A stretch of 64,000 nucleotides of DNA from Paraburkholderia silviterrae (GTDB lineage Bacteria > Pseudomonadota > Gammaproteobacteria > Burkholderiales > Burkholderiaceae). Location of the stretch: NCBI RefSeq assembly GCF_004353915.1, contig NZ_SMRP01000024.1:1-64000 (forward strand), in the 5' to 3' direction. This document shows, piece after piece, positions 26,995-35,621 of the stretch. A model generated the notes under the pieces. It searched no databases, was not told the DNA's origin, and saw nothing but the letters and a program-made list of their open reading frames with translations. Numbering within the stretch: position 1 is the first letter of the stretch; each line of letters starts with the position of its first letter. The position numbers were made by a program, and so were the translations under genes.

Positions 26995-28200
26995 CTACGA
27001 CTTCGATGCCACCAGAATCCAGAGTTGGGCGAGATCGGCGCTGCCGTCGCTGCCTTTGACTGCCTTGAACGCCTGTACGGCAAGCGCCTTCTGCCCCGCG
27101 GCGTAATACGCCTCGCCGAGGCGCAGCTGTGCGAGATCCGGATGATCGAGGCCGCCCTTCGCGATGAGCGCTTCCATCGTCGCTAGCCCCTGCTTTGCTT
27201 GACCCGCATAGACCTGATTGAAGGCGGCGTCGAACGGCGCGACCGGGTTGGCCGGATCGGGCCCGGCCTGCGCGCGCTTCGCCGCGAGCGCCTGCAGGCG
27301 GTGTTCGCGATCGGCGCCGGCGTCGTGGCCCAGCGCGCCCGATGCGAAGCCCTGGTCGATCACCTGCTTGCCTTCAGCCGTCGATCCCGCAACGATCGCC
27401 AGCTGTGTCATCTCCATGTAGTCGTTGGCGCTGGCAAGCGACCCCGTCGCACGACGCAGGCGGTAGGTATCCAGATCGAGCGCACCGAAATAGCCAGGCT
27501 CGCTGCGGATCGCGTGCAGCAAGTCGTCCCAGTACGATTGCTTCGGGTGATAAGCGACGAGCTTTTCGAGCGCGCCGCGATAAGCCACCTGATTGTTCGC
27601 ATGCTGTGCGCAGGTGCCCAGCAATTGCAGCTGAGCCTCGTCTGGCGTATGTCCGCTGCGCACCTGGGCGTCCGCGCTCGCATTCAGCAGGTGCACAGCG
27701 CTCGCGTAGTCGCCTGAGAGGTAGTACGACTCGACCAGCAAGGTGGCCATCTGGGGATCGCCGCCGCCCGCCTTCTGGTAGCGCTGCGCGACCTTGATCG
27801 CCTGGGCATAGTTCTTCTGCTGGAAGTAGATACCCGCGAGCGCCGCCGTCGTGCGCTGCTCGTCCTCGCCCTTGAGCTGGCCGCTCGCAAGCAGCGACTC
27901 CCACGCCTGCGCCGCCACGCCGTTCTGCCCCGCCGCCATGGCTGCGGCGCCGCGCATCTCCTCGACCATGTACGTTTCGTACGGCGTCTTGTTCGGCACG
28001 GCCGCGGCTTGCGCGATCTTGCTGAGCGCCTCGTCGTAGTGGTGCGCGCGGTACAGGTTCTGCGCATCGTTCAGCGGCCTGGCCACGTCGGGACGCAGTG
28101 TGTCCGCAGCATGCGCCGCCACCGGCAGCACGGCCAGCGCCGAGAGGCCACTCACTGCAAATGCGACCGCCACTCTTTTGAATCGATCAGGAATGCTCAT
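26995..28200 (-). CDS. periplasmic TPR-repeat protein of the TonB module
   Basis: This 401-residue protein has a signal peptide (cut near AHA-A, 31-32) and several tetratricopeptide-like helical pairs, for example PLNDAQNLYRAHHYDEALSK, AGIYFQQKNYAQAIKVAQRY, LLVESYYLSGDYASAVHLL and C-terminal RLGEAYYAAGQKALAVQAFK. TPR proteins accompany some TonB/ExbBD clusters and may help receptor assembly or specificity. It follows the second exbD gene by 13 bp and so belongs to the tonB-exbB-exbD-exbD operon. Confidence 0.75.
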   Translation of the reverse strand: MSIPDRFKRVAVAFAVSGLSALAVLPVAAHAADTLRPDVARPLNDAQNLYRAHHYDEALSKIAQAAAVPNKTPYETYMVEEMRGAAAMAAGQNGVAAQAWESLLASGQLKGEDEQRTTAALAGIYFQQKNYAQAIKVAQRYQKAGGGDPQMATLLVESYYLSGDYASAVHLLNASADAQVRSGHTPDEAQLQLLGTCAQHANNQVAYRGALEKLVAYHPKQSYWDDLLHAIRSEPGYFGALDLDTYRLRRATGSLASANDYMEMTQLAIVAGSTAEGKQVIDQGFASGALGHDAGADREHRLQALAAKRAQAGPDPANPVAPFDAAFNQVYAGQAKQGLATMEALIAKGGLDHPDLAQLRLGEAYYAAGQKALAVQAFKAVKGSDGSADLAQLWILVASKS

Positions 28201-28213
28201 CGCCTTGTGTTCC

Positions 28214-28642
28214 TCACTGCATGTACTGCTCGTTGCCGATCAGGCCGATCTTCGTTGCGCCTTCGCGCTGCGCCGCCGCCATGACTTCGGCCACGTCCCT
28301 GTACGGCGCGAGCCGGTTCGGACGCAGGTGGATCTCCGCCTGCACGGGCTCAGCCGCGACCTGCGCGAAGCGCTGCTCGAGCGCCGCCTGGTCCGGTACG
28401 AGGGTGCCATTCCAGGTGGTGGTGCCGTCGAAGTCGATATCGATCTGCACCACCTCCGGCTGTACGGCCGGAGGCGGCGGGTTGCCCACTGGCAGATTCA
28501 TCTTGACCGCGTGCATCTGGATCGGAATGGTGATGATCAGCATGATCAGCAACACCAGCATCACGTCGATCAACGGCGTGGTGTTGATATCCACCATCAC
28601 TTCGGGTTCGCTGCCGCCACCCGACGATACATTCATGCCCAT
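28214..28642 (-). CDS. exbD: ExbD-type biopolymer transport protein (second copy)
   Basis: This 142-residue ExbD/TolR protein has a short cytoplasmic N-terminus (MGMNVSSGGGSEPEVMVDIN), one TM with the proton-relay Asp (TTPLIDVMLVLLIMLIITIP, D26) and a periplasmic domain. ExbD acts with ExbB and TonB to energise outer-membrane receptors. It follows another exbD by 20 bp. Two ExbD paralogues in one module are known from Xanthomonas-like Ton systems, where they serve different substrates. Confidence 0.9.
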   Translation of the reverse strand: MGMNVSSGGGSEPEVMVDINTTPLIDVMLVLLIMLIITIPIQMHAVKMNLPVGNPPPPAVQPEVVQIDIDFDGTTTWNGTLVPDQAALEQRFAQVAAEPVQAEIHLRPNRLAPYRDVAEVMAAAQREGATKIGLIGNEQYMQ

Positions 28643-28662
28643 AACCGCCCCCTCTTTACCCT

Positions 28663-29088
28663 TTAACCGCCGCGCGCAGGCGGCTCCGTAATGAATGACA
28701 CTTTCGCGATCCCGGCGCGCTCGCAGGACGTGATCACGCGCCCGATGAACTCGTAACGTGTGCCCTGGTCGCCGCGCACGTGCACCTCAGGCTGCGGCTG
28801 CTGCTCCGAGACCGACTTCAGGCGCGCGAGCAGCGTCGGACCATCCACCAGCGTCTCGTTCCAGAAGAAGTCGCCATCGCGGTTCACTGCGATCTCGATG
28901 CTCTTCGGCGTTGTCTGCAGCGGCTGCACCGTCTCCTTGGGCAACTGCAACGGCACGGTGTGCGTGACCACTGGAATCGTGATCAGGAAGATGATCAGCA
29001 AGACCAGCATCACGTCGACGAGCGGCGTGGTGTTGATGCTCGAGATCACCTCGTCGTCGCCGCCTTCCCCTCCAACGCTCATGGCCAT
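28663..29088 (-). CDS. exbD: ExbD-type biopolymer transport protein (first copy)
   Basis: This 141-residue protein has the same layout as its neighbour: cytoplasmic MAMSVGGEGGDDEVISSINT, one TM with the key Asp (TTPLVDVMLVLLIIFLITIP) and a periplasmic ExbD fold (VHVRGDQGTRYEFIGRVITSCERAGIAKVSFITEPP). It starts 14 bp after exbB. It probably forms the ExbB-ExbD proton channel with the upstream gene product. Confidence 0.9.
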   Translation of the reverse strand: MAMSVGGEGGDDEVISSINTTPLVDVMLVLLIIFLITIPVVTHTVPLQLPKETVQPLQTTPKSIEIAVNRDGDFFWNETLVDGPTLLARLKSVSEQQPQPEVHVRGDQGTRYEFIGRVITSCERAGIAKVSFITEPPARGG

Positions 29089-29102
29089 GGCGTGCCCCTC
29101 GC

Positions 29103-30035
29103 TCAGTCGGCCATCACGGCGCGCGGTGCGGTGCGCGCGGCGCGCTTGCCGCCGGCCAGCAGGACCGTGTGCAGTTGCGCGCCGAAGCCGCGCACACGCT
29201 CCATCACCGCCTTATTGCGACGCACGAGGAAGTTGTAGCCGAGCACGGCCGGCACGGCCACACCCAGACCGATGGCCGTCATGATGAGTGCTTCACCCAC
29301 CGGGCCCGCGACCTTGTCGATCGAAGCCTGGCCCGCGATGCCGATGGCGGTCAGCGCGTGATAGATGCCCCAAACCGTGCCGAACAGGCCAACGAACGGC
29401 GCGGTCGAGCCCACGGTGCCAAGGAACGCGAGGCCGTCCTGCATACGGTTCGACACGTTGGTGATGGCGCGCTCGACCGAGACGTCGATCCACGTATTGC
29501 GGTCGACGGCTTCGAGCAGCGCTTCGTCGTGATGCGCACCGGCCTCGATCGCGGTTTCGGCGATGAAGCGGAACGGCGACGATTCCTCGAGCTGCTTCGC
29601 GCCATCGGCGAGCGACGACGCGCTCCAGAGCTGCTCATCCGCACGCTTCGCACGGCGATTGGCACGGAACTGCTCGAAGAACTTGGTGATCATGATGTAC
29701 CAGCTGCCCATCGACATCACCACGAGCAGCAACAGCACGAAGCGCGCGACAAAATCGCCGTTCTTCCAGAGCGCGCCGAGGCCATACGGGTTCGTGACGG
29801 TCTCGGAGGTCGCCGGTGCGGGCGGCGGTGCGGGCTGGTCCGCGGCCGCGGCGGATGCCGGTGCCGCTAGCGCCGCGATGGCCGGCGCCGATGCGGCGGC
29901 GATCGCGCTCGCCGACGCGGCGGCAGTGGCGTCGCTAGCCTGCGCGTTGGCAAGCTGCGGAGCGACAAAGGTATCGACCGTGGCTACGGCGATCAACATG
30001 CTGGCCGCCAGTGCGGCGTAGGAACGCTTTTTCAT
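29103..30035 (-). CDS. exbB: ExbB-type MotA/TolQ/ExbB proton channel protein
   Basis: This 310-residue ExbB is longer than E. coli ExbB (244). It has an N-terminal signal-like segment (1-31, ending ANAQA) and an Ala/Pro-rich periplasmic extension to about 80, a feature of the extended ExbB group. Three TMs follow (FVLLLLVVMSMGSWYIMITK; LGTVGSTAPFVGLFGTVWGI; ALIMTAIGLGVAVPAVLGYN) with the conserved GTVWGIYHAL motif. It harvests the proton gradient for TonB. The order tonB-exbB-exbD-exbD-TPR is compact and on one strand. Confidence 0.9.
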   Translation of the reverse strand: MKKRSYAALAASMLIAVATVDTFVAPQLANAQASDATAAASASAIAAASAPAIAALAAPASAAAADQPAPPPAPATSETVTNPYGLGALWKNGDFVARFVLLLLVVMSMGSWYIMITKFFEQFRANRRAKRADEQLWSASSLADGAKQLEESSPFRFIAETAIEAGAHHDEALLEAVDRNTWIDVSVERAITNVSNRMQDGLAFLGTVGSTAPFVGLFGTVWGIYHALTAIGIAGQASIDKVAGPVGEALIMTAIGLGVAVPAVLGYNFLVRRNKAVMERVRGFGAQLHTVLLAGGKRAARTAPRAVMAD

Positions 30036-30112
30036 GCCTGCTCCAGTTCATCCGTTGAACTTCTAAAACCTTGGGTAGTGACTCGCCATCCGTTACGTGA
30101 AGTCCGTGCGTA

Positions 30113-30814
30113 TCAGTTGAGACTGAACGAGAACGGAACTTGCACGCGCACCGGCTGACCCTGCGAAATGCAATTGAACCTCTTCACTGCGTTGAATGCG
30201 GCAGCGTCGAGGCTGTCGTCGCTGGCCGACTGCGCCACGCGTTCATTCGTCACGTGGCCTTGCGGGTCCACGACGAATTCGATAAGCACGTCGCCGGTCA
30301 CGCCGTTTTCCTGTGCCTCCTTCGGATAGCGAATCGACGAACGGATCTCGTCCGAGTTCGGGCACACGACGCCGACTTCGTGACTCACGGGCTTCGCCTG
30401 CACGGGTGCGGGAGGCGCGGGCGGCGCGGTGACCGGCGCGCTCACGACGGGTGCAGCCTGATGCGTGATGGTCGCCTGCGGCGGCGCCTGCACCGGCACT
30501 TCGGGCGGCGGCACGAACGGCGGGGGCGGCGGCGCGAACTTAGGCGGCGGCAACTGCACAGTGGGCAGCGGCGGAGGCGGCGGCGGCTTCACCGGCTCGA
30601 TGATCTTCGTTTCAATGGGATGCTGGATGACCTGCACGACCTTGGTGGCGAGCCCATTGACCAACGCGTAGATAAGCACGGCGTGCAGGACCACGACTGC
30701 CCCAATCCCACCGTAGCGGCGCATGGGGTTTTGCTGCTTGCGTCCGAACTCGCGCGGACGGCCAGGCCCACCCGAGCGCGCGCCACCGGCTGGCACTTCC
30801 ACTTGCACTTTCAT
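30113..30814 (-). CDS. tonB: TonB energy-transducing protein
   Basis: This 233-residue TonB has a cytoplasmic N-terminus rich in Gly/Arg, a TM anchor (about 35-54, GAVVVLHAVLIYALVNGLAT), a Pro-rich periplasmic spacer (about 72-142, runs of PPPPPP and PPPKFAPPPPP) and the C-terminal domain RYPKEAQENGVTGDVLIEFVVDPQGHV. Two Cys in the C-terminal domain (VGVVCPN and RFNCISQ) probably form a disulfide. The ATG at 30814 is preceded by GAAGG; a GTG two codons earlier is also possible. It heads the exb operon and most likely serves the receptor at 23133-25928, though it could energise other receptors too. Confidence 0.9.
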   Translation of the reverse strand: MKVQVEVPAGGARSGGPGRPREFGRKQQNPMRRYGGIGAVVVLHAVLIYALVNGLATKVVQVIQHPIETKIIEPVKPPPPPPLPTVQLPPPKFAPPPPPFVPPPEVPVQAPPQATITHQAAPVVSAPVTAPPAPPAPVQAKPVSHEVGVVCPNSDEIRSSIRYPKEAQENGVTGDVLIEFVVDPQGHVTNERVAQSASDDSLDAAAFNAVKRFNCISQGQPVRVQVPFSFSLN

Positions 30815-31002
30815 CACCACCTTCGCTCCCTCGGGCGCAGCGCGCCCAAATCGTGGCCGCAGCGAATCCGTGTCATTGCATGACCGTCCGCCTGACAGAA
30901 CCGGTTAAAGCCTTAAATTCAATCGGACTACGAACCATATACGTAAAAACCCCACGTGAAAGCGGCGGGGCTACTGCGCGACGCACGCAGCCTTGCCGAG
31001 CG

Positions 31003-31039
31003 GCACGATATAAGTAGTTCTACTAATTCAATATCGTGC
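31003..31039. promoter_or_regulatory. nested inverted repeat upstream of tonB
   Basis: GCACGATAT (31003-31011) and ATATCGTGC (31031-31039) are perfect 9 bp arms. Inside them AGTAG-tt-CTACT (31013-31024) is a second perfect palindrome. It lies about 190 bp before the tonB start. It could be an operator for the tonB operon or a structured leader. Confidence 0.45.
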
Positions 31040-31300
31040 ACGCTCTGTATCATCCGGCCAAACAATAAGCCCGTATTGCCTGTCGAAACATCCCGCTGGA
31101 TGTCGGACAAGCAGTGGCGTGTTTCATTTTTGTTTCAGCGCATCGAAAGATAGCAAAACAAAAAGCAGTTAAGCAAACTTTTTTTGATGTCAGAAAACGT
31201 TGTTTAGAGCATTAACTCTAAAGCCTGAAGACCCAGCACCACAATGGTTCCAGCGCTTCTGCATCATTAGTCAAAATGGTGCAAACGCACATAAATTACA

Positions 31301-31355
31301 AATCTATAACTGATTTATTTACAGATCATTTCTGTTTATTTCAAATTTATAGATT
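31301..31355. promoter_or_regulatory. A/T-rich inverted repeat
   Basis: AATCTATAA (31301-31309) and TTATAGATT (31347-31355) are perfect 9 bp arms 37 bases apart, with a smaller ACAGA-tcatt-TCTGT palindrome between (31321-31335). The A/T-rich setting would suit H-NS binding. Function unknown. Confidence 0.35.
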
Positions 31356-31625
31356 CGCGGTGAAAGGCCATCGAAATTGCAAGATTCCCGACAATTGCCG
31401 GTTTGCGCAAAGCATCGCGAGTGACGAGCCGTTGGTCGACACCCTCGCCCAGCATCGCCTATGTACCGTTCAGGCCGCTGGGCGAGCCAGGGACCTTACA
31501 CTTATCCGCTGAACGGCGAGCCTGAGCTTCAAATGACCCAACGAGGACACTTCGGCACAGGCGATAGTCGAGAATGTGAGTAAAGCCCAGCATGCAATCT
31601 ACGACCGCGACAAGACCACAACGCC

Positions 31626-32525
31626 ATGGACAAGATCTCCGCAATGAAGGTGTACGTGAAGGTAGTCGAAGCGACCAGCTTCACCGGAGCCGCCGAAGTA
31701 CTGCACGCGTCGACAACTCACGTGACCCGTATGGTTCAAGCTCTTGAGCAGGATCTCGGCGTGAAGCTGCTTAACCGCACGACTCGTCGAAGCAGGCCGA
31801 CAGATGCCGGCCTTCGCTACTACGAGCGTTGCGTGGCGCTTCTTCGGGATTTAGACGAAATGGATGCCGATGTTCAGGCTTCCAGGGGAAGCCAAAGCGG
31901 CATAGTCCGCGTCAGCATGCCGGCGTTAATCGCGAAGTCGAGCGTTATCCCGGAACTGCCAAAATTTTTCGCCAGTAATCCAGATATTCGGCTGGACATC
32001 AGCATTGCCGATCAGCACCCCGATCTGGTTGAAGAAGGGCTGGACTGCGCCCTGCGCGTGGGACCTGTGAGCGATCTTGGACTGGTCGCGAAAACAGTGG
32101 GACTTTACAAAACACTAACGTTCGCTTCACCCGACTATATCCAGCACCATGGCGAGCCCATCACGCCGGAGGACCTCCGCGATCACATCGGCATCAGTTA
32201 CGTCACGAAGTCAGGCCGCATCAGAAATTGGGAATTTCTTGAGGACAACGAGGTACGTTCAGTTTCGCTGAAGAGCACGGTCCTGGTGAACGACCAGGAT
32301 GCCTATGTGGCATGCGGACTTGCGGGCATTGGTTTGATACAAGGAAGCACCTTGATACTCGACGCTCATGTGCGAGCCGGCCGATTACGCAAAGTTCTGA
32401 GGGACTATCCATTGAGTCCCCGCCCTCTGTCCATCGTGTATTTGCCGAATCGAACCAAGCCAAAGCGGGTAGACATTTTTATCGACTGGTTAGTCGATCT
32501 GTATTCGGCTCACCTTGCCGACTGA
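31626..32525 (+). CDS. LysR-family transcriptional regulator
   Basis: This 299-residue LysR protein starts MDKISAMKVYVKVVEATSFT, with the winged HTH in 1-60 (LHASTTHVTRMVQALEQDLGVKLLNRTTRRSRPTDAG) and the effector-binding domain from about 90. It resembles the DhcR/YafC-type group whose sensor domain reads ISIADQHPDLVEEGLDCALRVG. Its target is unknown. It is transcribed away from the tonB operon across a long A/T-rich region, and no metabolic gene lies directly downstream on the same strand. Confidence 0.85.
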   Translation: MDKISAMKVYVKVVEATSFTGAAEVLHASTTHVTRMVQALEQDLGVKLLNRTTRRSRPTDAGLRYYERCVALLRDLDEMDADVQASRGSQSGIVRVSMPALIAKSSVIPELPKFFASNPDIRLDISIADQHPDLVEEGLDCALRVGPVSDLGLVAKTVGLYKTLTFASPDYIQHHGEPITPEDLRDHIGISYVTKSGRIRNWEFLEDNEVRSVSLKSTVLVNDQDAYVACGLAGIGLIQGSTLILDAHVRAGRLRKVLRDYPLSPRPLSIVYLPNRTKPKRVDIFIDWLVDLYSAHLAD

Positions 32526-32655
32526 AGCTAGCTCGCATATCGACGGCTCCAGGCGGGTCAGCGAGCGTGAGCACCTGGGGGTTTATTTGAGGAGACGACG
32601 AAACCGTCGCAGACATTGAAAAGCGACGCGACAGCAGGAGGCGCAAGAGCCCGCC

Positions 32656-32671
32656 CCTCCCGCAAGGGAGG
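32656..32671. terminator. stem-loop downstream of hypothetical gene
   Basis: CCTCCC-gcaa-GGGAGG (32656-32671) forms a perfect 6 bp GC stem with a tetraloop, 16 bases beyond the stop of the minus-strand gene ending at 32687. There is no T-run. It may help end transcription between convergent genes. Confidence 0.35.
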
Positions 32672-32686
32672 CTGGTTCGCGCGCGG

Positions 32687-33241
32687 TTACCGGAGCGCCT
32701 GACGGCCGGCCCCGCTTACATGATTTGCTCCAGTCTGCTGGCCTCCGTGTTCGTATTCGGCGAGCTGGCAAGTTTTGGAATCAAAGCCAAGCGTCATGCT
32801 CTTCGTCACCTTGGGTACGGCAGCCATGGGTTCGTCCGGTTTTCGGTCCAGGTAGGTGACGACGATGGAGCGGCCATGGAACACAATCGACCGCGGCACG
32901 ATGCGGTCGCCAAGGAAGACAGCGTTGGTCTTGCTGCAGTCACTGGACGCCACCGCAACGTAGTAAAAGATGCCGCTACCACCTGGTTCGTCCGCCAGGA
33001 ATACCGCAGTAGCAGGCCTCGAGTCCGGCCGGCCACCGACGGGCTTGCCGAACACACGCGTCACGTGCTGCATCGCCGAGCCAGGCGCAGCCGGCACTGC
33101 TCGCTCGCCGTTCGACAACTTCACCTCTTCGTTGTCGATGCGGAAGGTTGCATTCCTGTAGTCGACGTCGACAGTTCCAGCCAAGGCCCCACCGGCTGAC
33201 AGTGCGAGACAGGTCGCGATTGCTGCAATCAACGGCTTCAT
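32687..33241 (-). CDS. secreted hypothetical protein
   Basis: This 184-residue exported protein has a signal peptide (MKPLIAAIATCLALSAGGAL, cut near ALA-G). The mature part begins TVDVDYRNATFRIDNEEVKL and contains FLADEPGGSGIFYYVAVA and NAVFLGDRIVPRSIVFHGRS. This pattern matches a widespread family of uncharacterised periplasmic proteins that carry VTYRNG/FLGDRI-like motifs. Two Cys (in DCSK and TCQL) could form a disulfide. It stands alone; function unknown. Confidence 0.65.
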   Translation of the reverse strand: MKPLIAAIATCLALSAGGALAGTVDVDYRNATFRIDNEEVKLSNGERAVPAAPGSAMQHVTRVFGKPVGGRPDSRPATAVFLADEPGGSGIFYYVAVASSDCSKTNAVFLGDRIVPRSIVFHGRSIVVTYLDRKPDEPMAAVPKVTKSMTLGFDSKTCQLAEYEHGGQQTGANHVSGAGRQALR

Positions 33242-33505
33242 AAGTGATTCGTGACAGTAAAGTTGATAACCAGCATTCAGAATAGCCGGGGACTTCGACG
33301 GAGAGGGAAAAGTACATTGCTTGCAACAGAGTTGCTAACAATACCCCTCATCTGCAGATATTTCACCGCAGGATGGGCAGTGCCTGCAGATCCTCTCCTT
33401 AAGGTCGAGCAGGCTTTCCACGCCAAACGCCGTTGGATGGTGCGCCAACAGCTCTAGCGTCCTCGGTCGGCTTGCTGCCTTTGCAGTCGAAAACCTTCCA
33501 GATCT

Positions 33506-33682
33506 TCAGAGTGCCGGCGGCCGTTGACAATACTCTGCCACGAGCGTCGTTGCCCTCCCTACGTCCAAGGTAAGGTCGGCAGGTGAATCTGAGAACTCGC
33601 AGGTGAGCGTCACCTTTTTCTCGTCGCTGTATACGTTGGCATCTCCTGAGTCGATCTTGGCGATCACCGACACTGAATTCAT
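33506..33682 (-). CDS. possible small hypothetical protein or fragment
   Basis: This short frame of 58 residues (MNSVSVIAKIDSGDANVYSD, KKVTLTCEFSDSPADLTLDV) has a beta-rich protein-like composition. GGGGAGG lies 12 bases before the ATG, a little far. An open stretch in another frame ends exactly over this ATG (ATGA). It may be the remnant of a larger gene. No family recognised. Confidence 0.3.
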   Translation of the reverse strand: MNSVSVIAKIDSGDANVYSDEKKVTLTCEFSDSPADLTLDVGRATTLVAEYCQRPPAL

Positions 33683-33772
33683 GCTGATGTTGTGACCTCC
33701 CCAAAGCTGGGAAGCGCAAAGGCACGCACGTTAGCCTCGTTGCTGTTTATCACGCAGGAATGGCCGGGACCC

Positions 33773-34252
33773 TCAACTCTGGCCGAGCCCGTGCGTCCCA
33801 GTCCCGTTGCCTGGCAGTCGACCGTACATCACGATATTGCGGCGAAGCTCCAGACGGGCGATCTTCCACTCGCCGCTTACAAGTTCCCAGGTATCGTAGT
33901 AAAACCCGTAGCCGTGCATGGTCTTCGATGGATTGTCGCCTTCGGGCGCGTAGACGTGCCAGTCTTCCATTGACCAGATTGCGCTCGCCTCGACGGGGGA
34001 CTTGAAGTCAATTTCGGAATTATGGGTCTGGTGGATTGTCTGCGTGGTGGCGAAGAGCTTGCGGGATACTGCTGATAGCTCGGCGATCGAATTGAATTCG
34101 GCTATCACGGAGCTATCGGGACTGTAGAAGATGACCTTTGCGTCGGGCTTGAAGACGCTTTCCCACGCATCGAATTGCTTCGTATCCAGATAACGACAGT
34201 ATTGCGCCTTCCGTTGCCGGATTTGTTCTAATGCCTCTAAATTGAATGCCAT
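33773..34252 (-). CDS. SnoaL/NTF2-like protein
   Basis: This is a 159-residue protein of the SnoaL_4/DUF4440-like nuclear transport factor 2 fold: LEQIRQRKAQYCRYLDTKQF then DAWESVFKPDAKVIF at the start, a His pair in TQTIHQTHNSEIDF, and closing strands YGFYYDTWELVSGEWKIARL. Members include ketosteroid-isomerase-like enzymes and aromatic-ring dioxygenase beta-like proteins. The start at 34252 is fixed by CAGGAG six bases upstream; the longer frame lacks such a site. It lies downstream of the porin gene on the same strand. Substrate unknown. Confidence 0.7.
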   Translation of the reverse strand: MAFNLEALEQIRQRKAQYCRYLDTKQFDAWESVFKPDAKVIFYSPDSSVIAEFNSIAELSAVSRKLFATTQTIHQTHNSEIDFKSPVEASAIWSMEDWHVYAPEGDNPSKTMHGYGFYYDTWELVSGEWKIARLELRRNIVMYGRLPGNGTGTHGLGQS

Positions 34253-34433
34253 TTCAATCTCCTGAGTCATCGCATGCGCGCCACGGAGGCGCATTGCTGG
34301 CTGTCTTCGTCATGCTCCTAAACGCCAACGAATGGCCAAATGCCCTCGCATAGCAACCTATCGGAGCACGCGCGTGACGCCGGCGCCACGCGTAATTGCC
34401 TCCGTCAGCAAGTGACCCCGGTTCGCCTCGCTT

Positions 34434-35621
34434 TCAGAACTTGTGACGCATTGCCACGCGCACCACGATCTGGTGGTTGTTCGACGAATCACCCAGGTTC
34501 GTGATATCCGCAACAGCTGGCGCACCTGTCGAAGACGTTCCCGAAGCACGCTGCCATGCAGCTCCGGCATAGACATCGGTGCGCTTGGACAAGAAGTAAT
34601 CCGCCATCAGGCTGACCTGGTTGTAGTGTTGATTGCCAACCGTTCTCCCGTTTGCCGTGGTGACGCCTTTTCCGATCAGATAGTCGTAACCTGCGGAAAG
34701 GAACAGCGACGGTCCGTAGGTGTACTTAACGGAGAAGTCGACATTGTTAAAGCGTGCTGTGCCACCCAGAAGAGACGGCCCCAGATTCCCATACTGGGTG
34801 TTCGAGTACGACGTGGCGAGTTCGACCGACCCGATTGTGTACTTGATTCCGACGACGGCCACCTGATAGGCGTTTGCGCTTGCATAGCCCCTGTTCAGCG
34901 AATAGGCAAGCGTCGTCGCGCCATTGGCGTTATCTGTGAAAAAGCCCCCACCTGCTGTAGCCGATGTCGGGTTCTTGAAGTAGGAAAACGCGGCCCCTAC
35001 CGAGAGAGGCCCTCGTGCGTATGCCGTACCAAGCGAATAGCCGCTACTGGCCGTGACGTTGCCAGCCACACCGCCGACGCTATATTCGCCGCCGAACGTA
35101 AGCCCGTTAAAGTCTGGACTCATGTACCGAACCGCGTTGTTCGCCCGTATCGAATTGCCTGTGTTGTCGAGATCGCCGGGATGGTCGAAGAGGACCGATC
35201 CCACCATGCCAGCTGTCGTATAGGGCTGGCCAAAGTACAAGATCATGTCGTACTGCCGCCCGAGTGTCAGGCTGCCGTATCGTGAACTGCTAACGCCAAG
35301 AAAGGCTTGTCGTCCGAATGCTGTACCACCTTGACCAAACGCGCCGTTGTTGATATTCACTCCGGACTCGAGCGTAAAGACCGCGTTCAGGCCGCCACCC
35401 AGATCCTCCGCGCCCGACATGCCCCAGCGGCTTCCCTGGATGCCGCTCGCCGCATCGAGAGAGAACTTCTTCCCACCGGTCGCGCCCCCAACGTTGCTCT
35501 GATACATGATGCCTTCGTCGATCAGACCATAAAGGGTAACTTTAGATTGGGCCTGCGCGGAAATAGACAGCGCGCCGATCACAGCCCCACCCAGAATATT
35601 CCTGCCTTGTCTCCAAACCAT
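34434..35621 (-). CDS. Gram-negative general porin
   Basis: This is a 395-residue trimeric beta-barrel porin of the Burkholderia/Neisseria type (Porin_4). It has a signal peptide of 25 residues (ending SAQA-Q), the opening SKVTLYGLIDEGIMYQSN, the conserved GSRWGMSGAEDLGGGLNAVFTLESG and AFLGVSSSRYGSLTLGRQYD, and a C-terminal strand ending VRVAMRHKF with terminal Phe. It allows diffusion of small hydrophilic solutes across the outer membrane. It sits next to the catabolic cluster, so it may be the entry route for that substrate. Confidence 0.92.
   Translation of the reverse strand: MVWRQGRNILGGAVIGALSISAQAQSKVTLYGLIDEGIMYQSNVGGATGGKKFSLDAASGIQGSRWGMSGAEDLGGGLNAVFTLESGVNINNGAFGQGGTAFGRQAFLGVSSSRYGSLTLGRQYDMILYFGQPYTTAGMVGSVLFDHPGDLDNTGNSIRANNAVRYMSPDFNGLTFGGEYSVGGVAGNVTASSGYSLGTAYARGPLSVGAAFSYFKNPTSATAGGGFFTDNANGATTLAYSLNRGYASANAYQVAVVGIKYTIGSVELATSYSNTQYGNLGPSLLGGTARFNNVDFSVKYTYGPSLFLSAGYDYLIGKGVTTANGRTVGNQHYNQVSLMADYFLSKRTDVYAGAAWQRASGTSSTGAPAVADITNLGDSSNNHQIVVRVAMRHKF

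Larger units (their letters stand above)
30815..31625. other. long A/T-rich regulatory region between tonB and a LysR gene
   Basis: This divergent region of about 800 bases has no gene. It contains two notable inverted repeats, listed separately, and is much more A/T-rich than its neighbours from 31140 to 31360. It must hold the promoters of the tonB operon (minus) and the LysR gene (plus). No clear Fur box was recognised. Confidence 0.5.

Noticed and set aside
30830..31625. Fur box upstream of tonB
   Set aside because: The region is A/T-rich but no match to the GATAATGATAATCATTATC-type consensus was seen.
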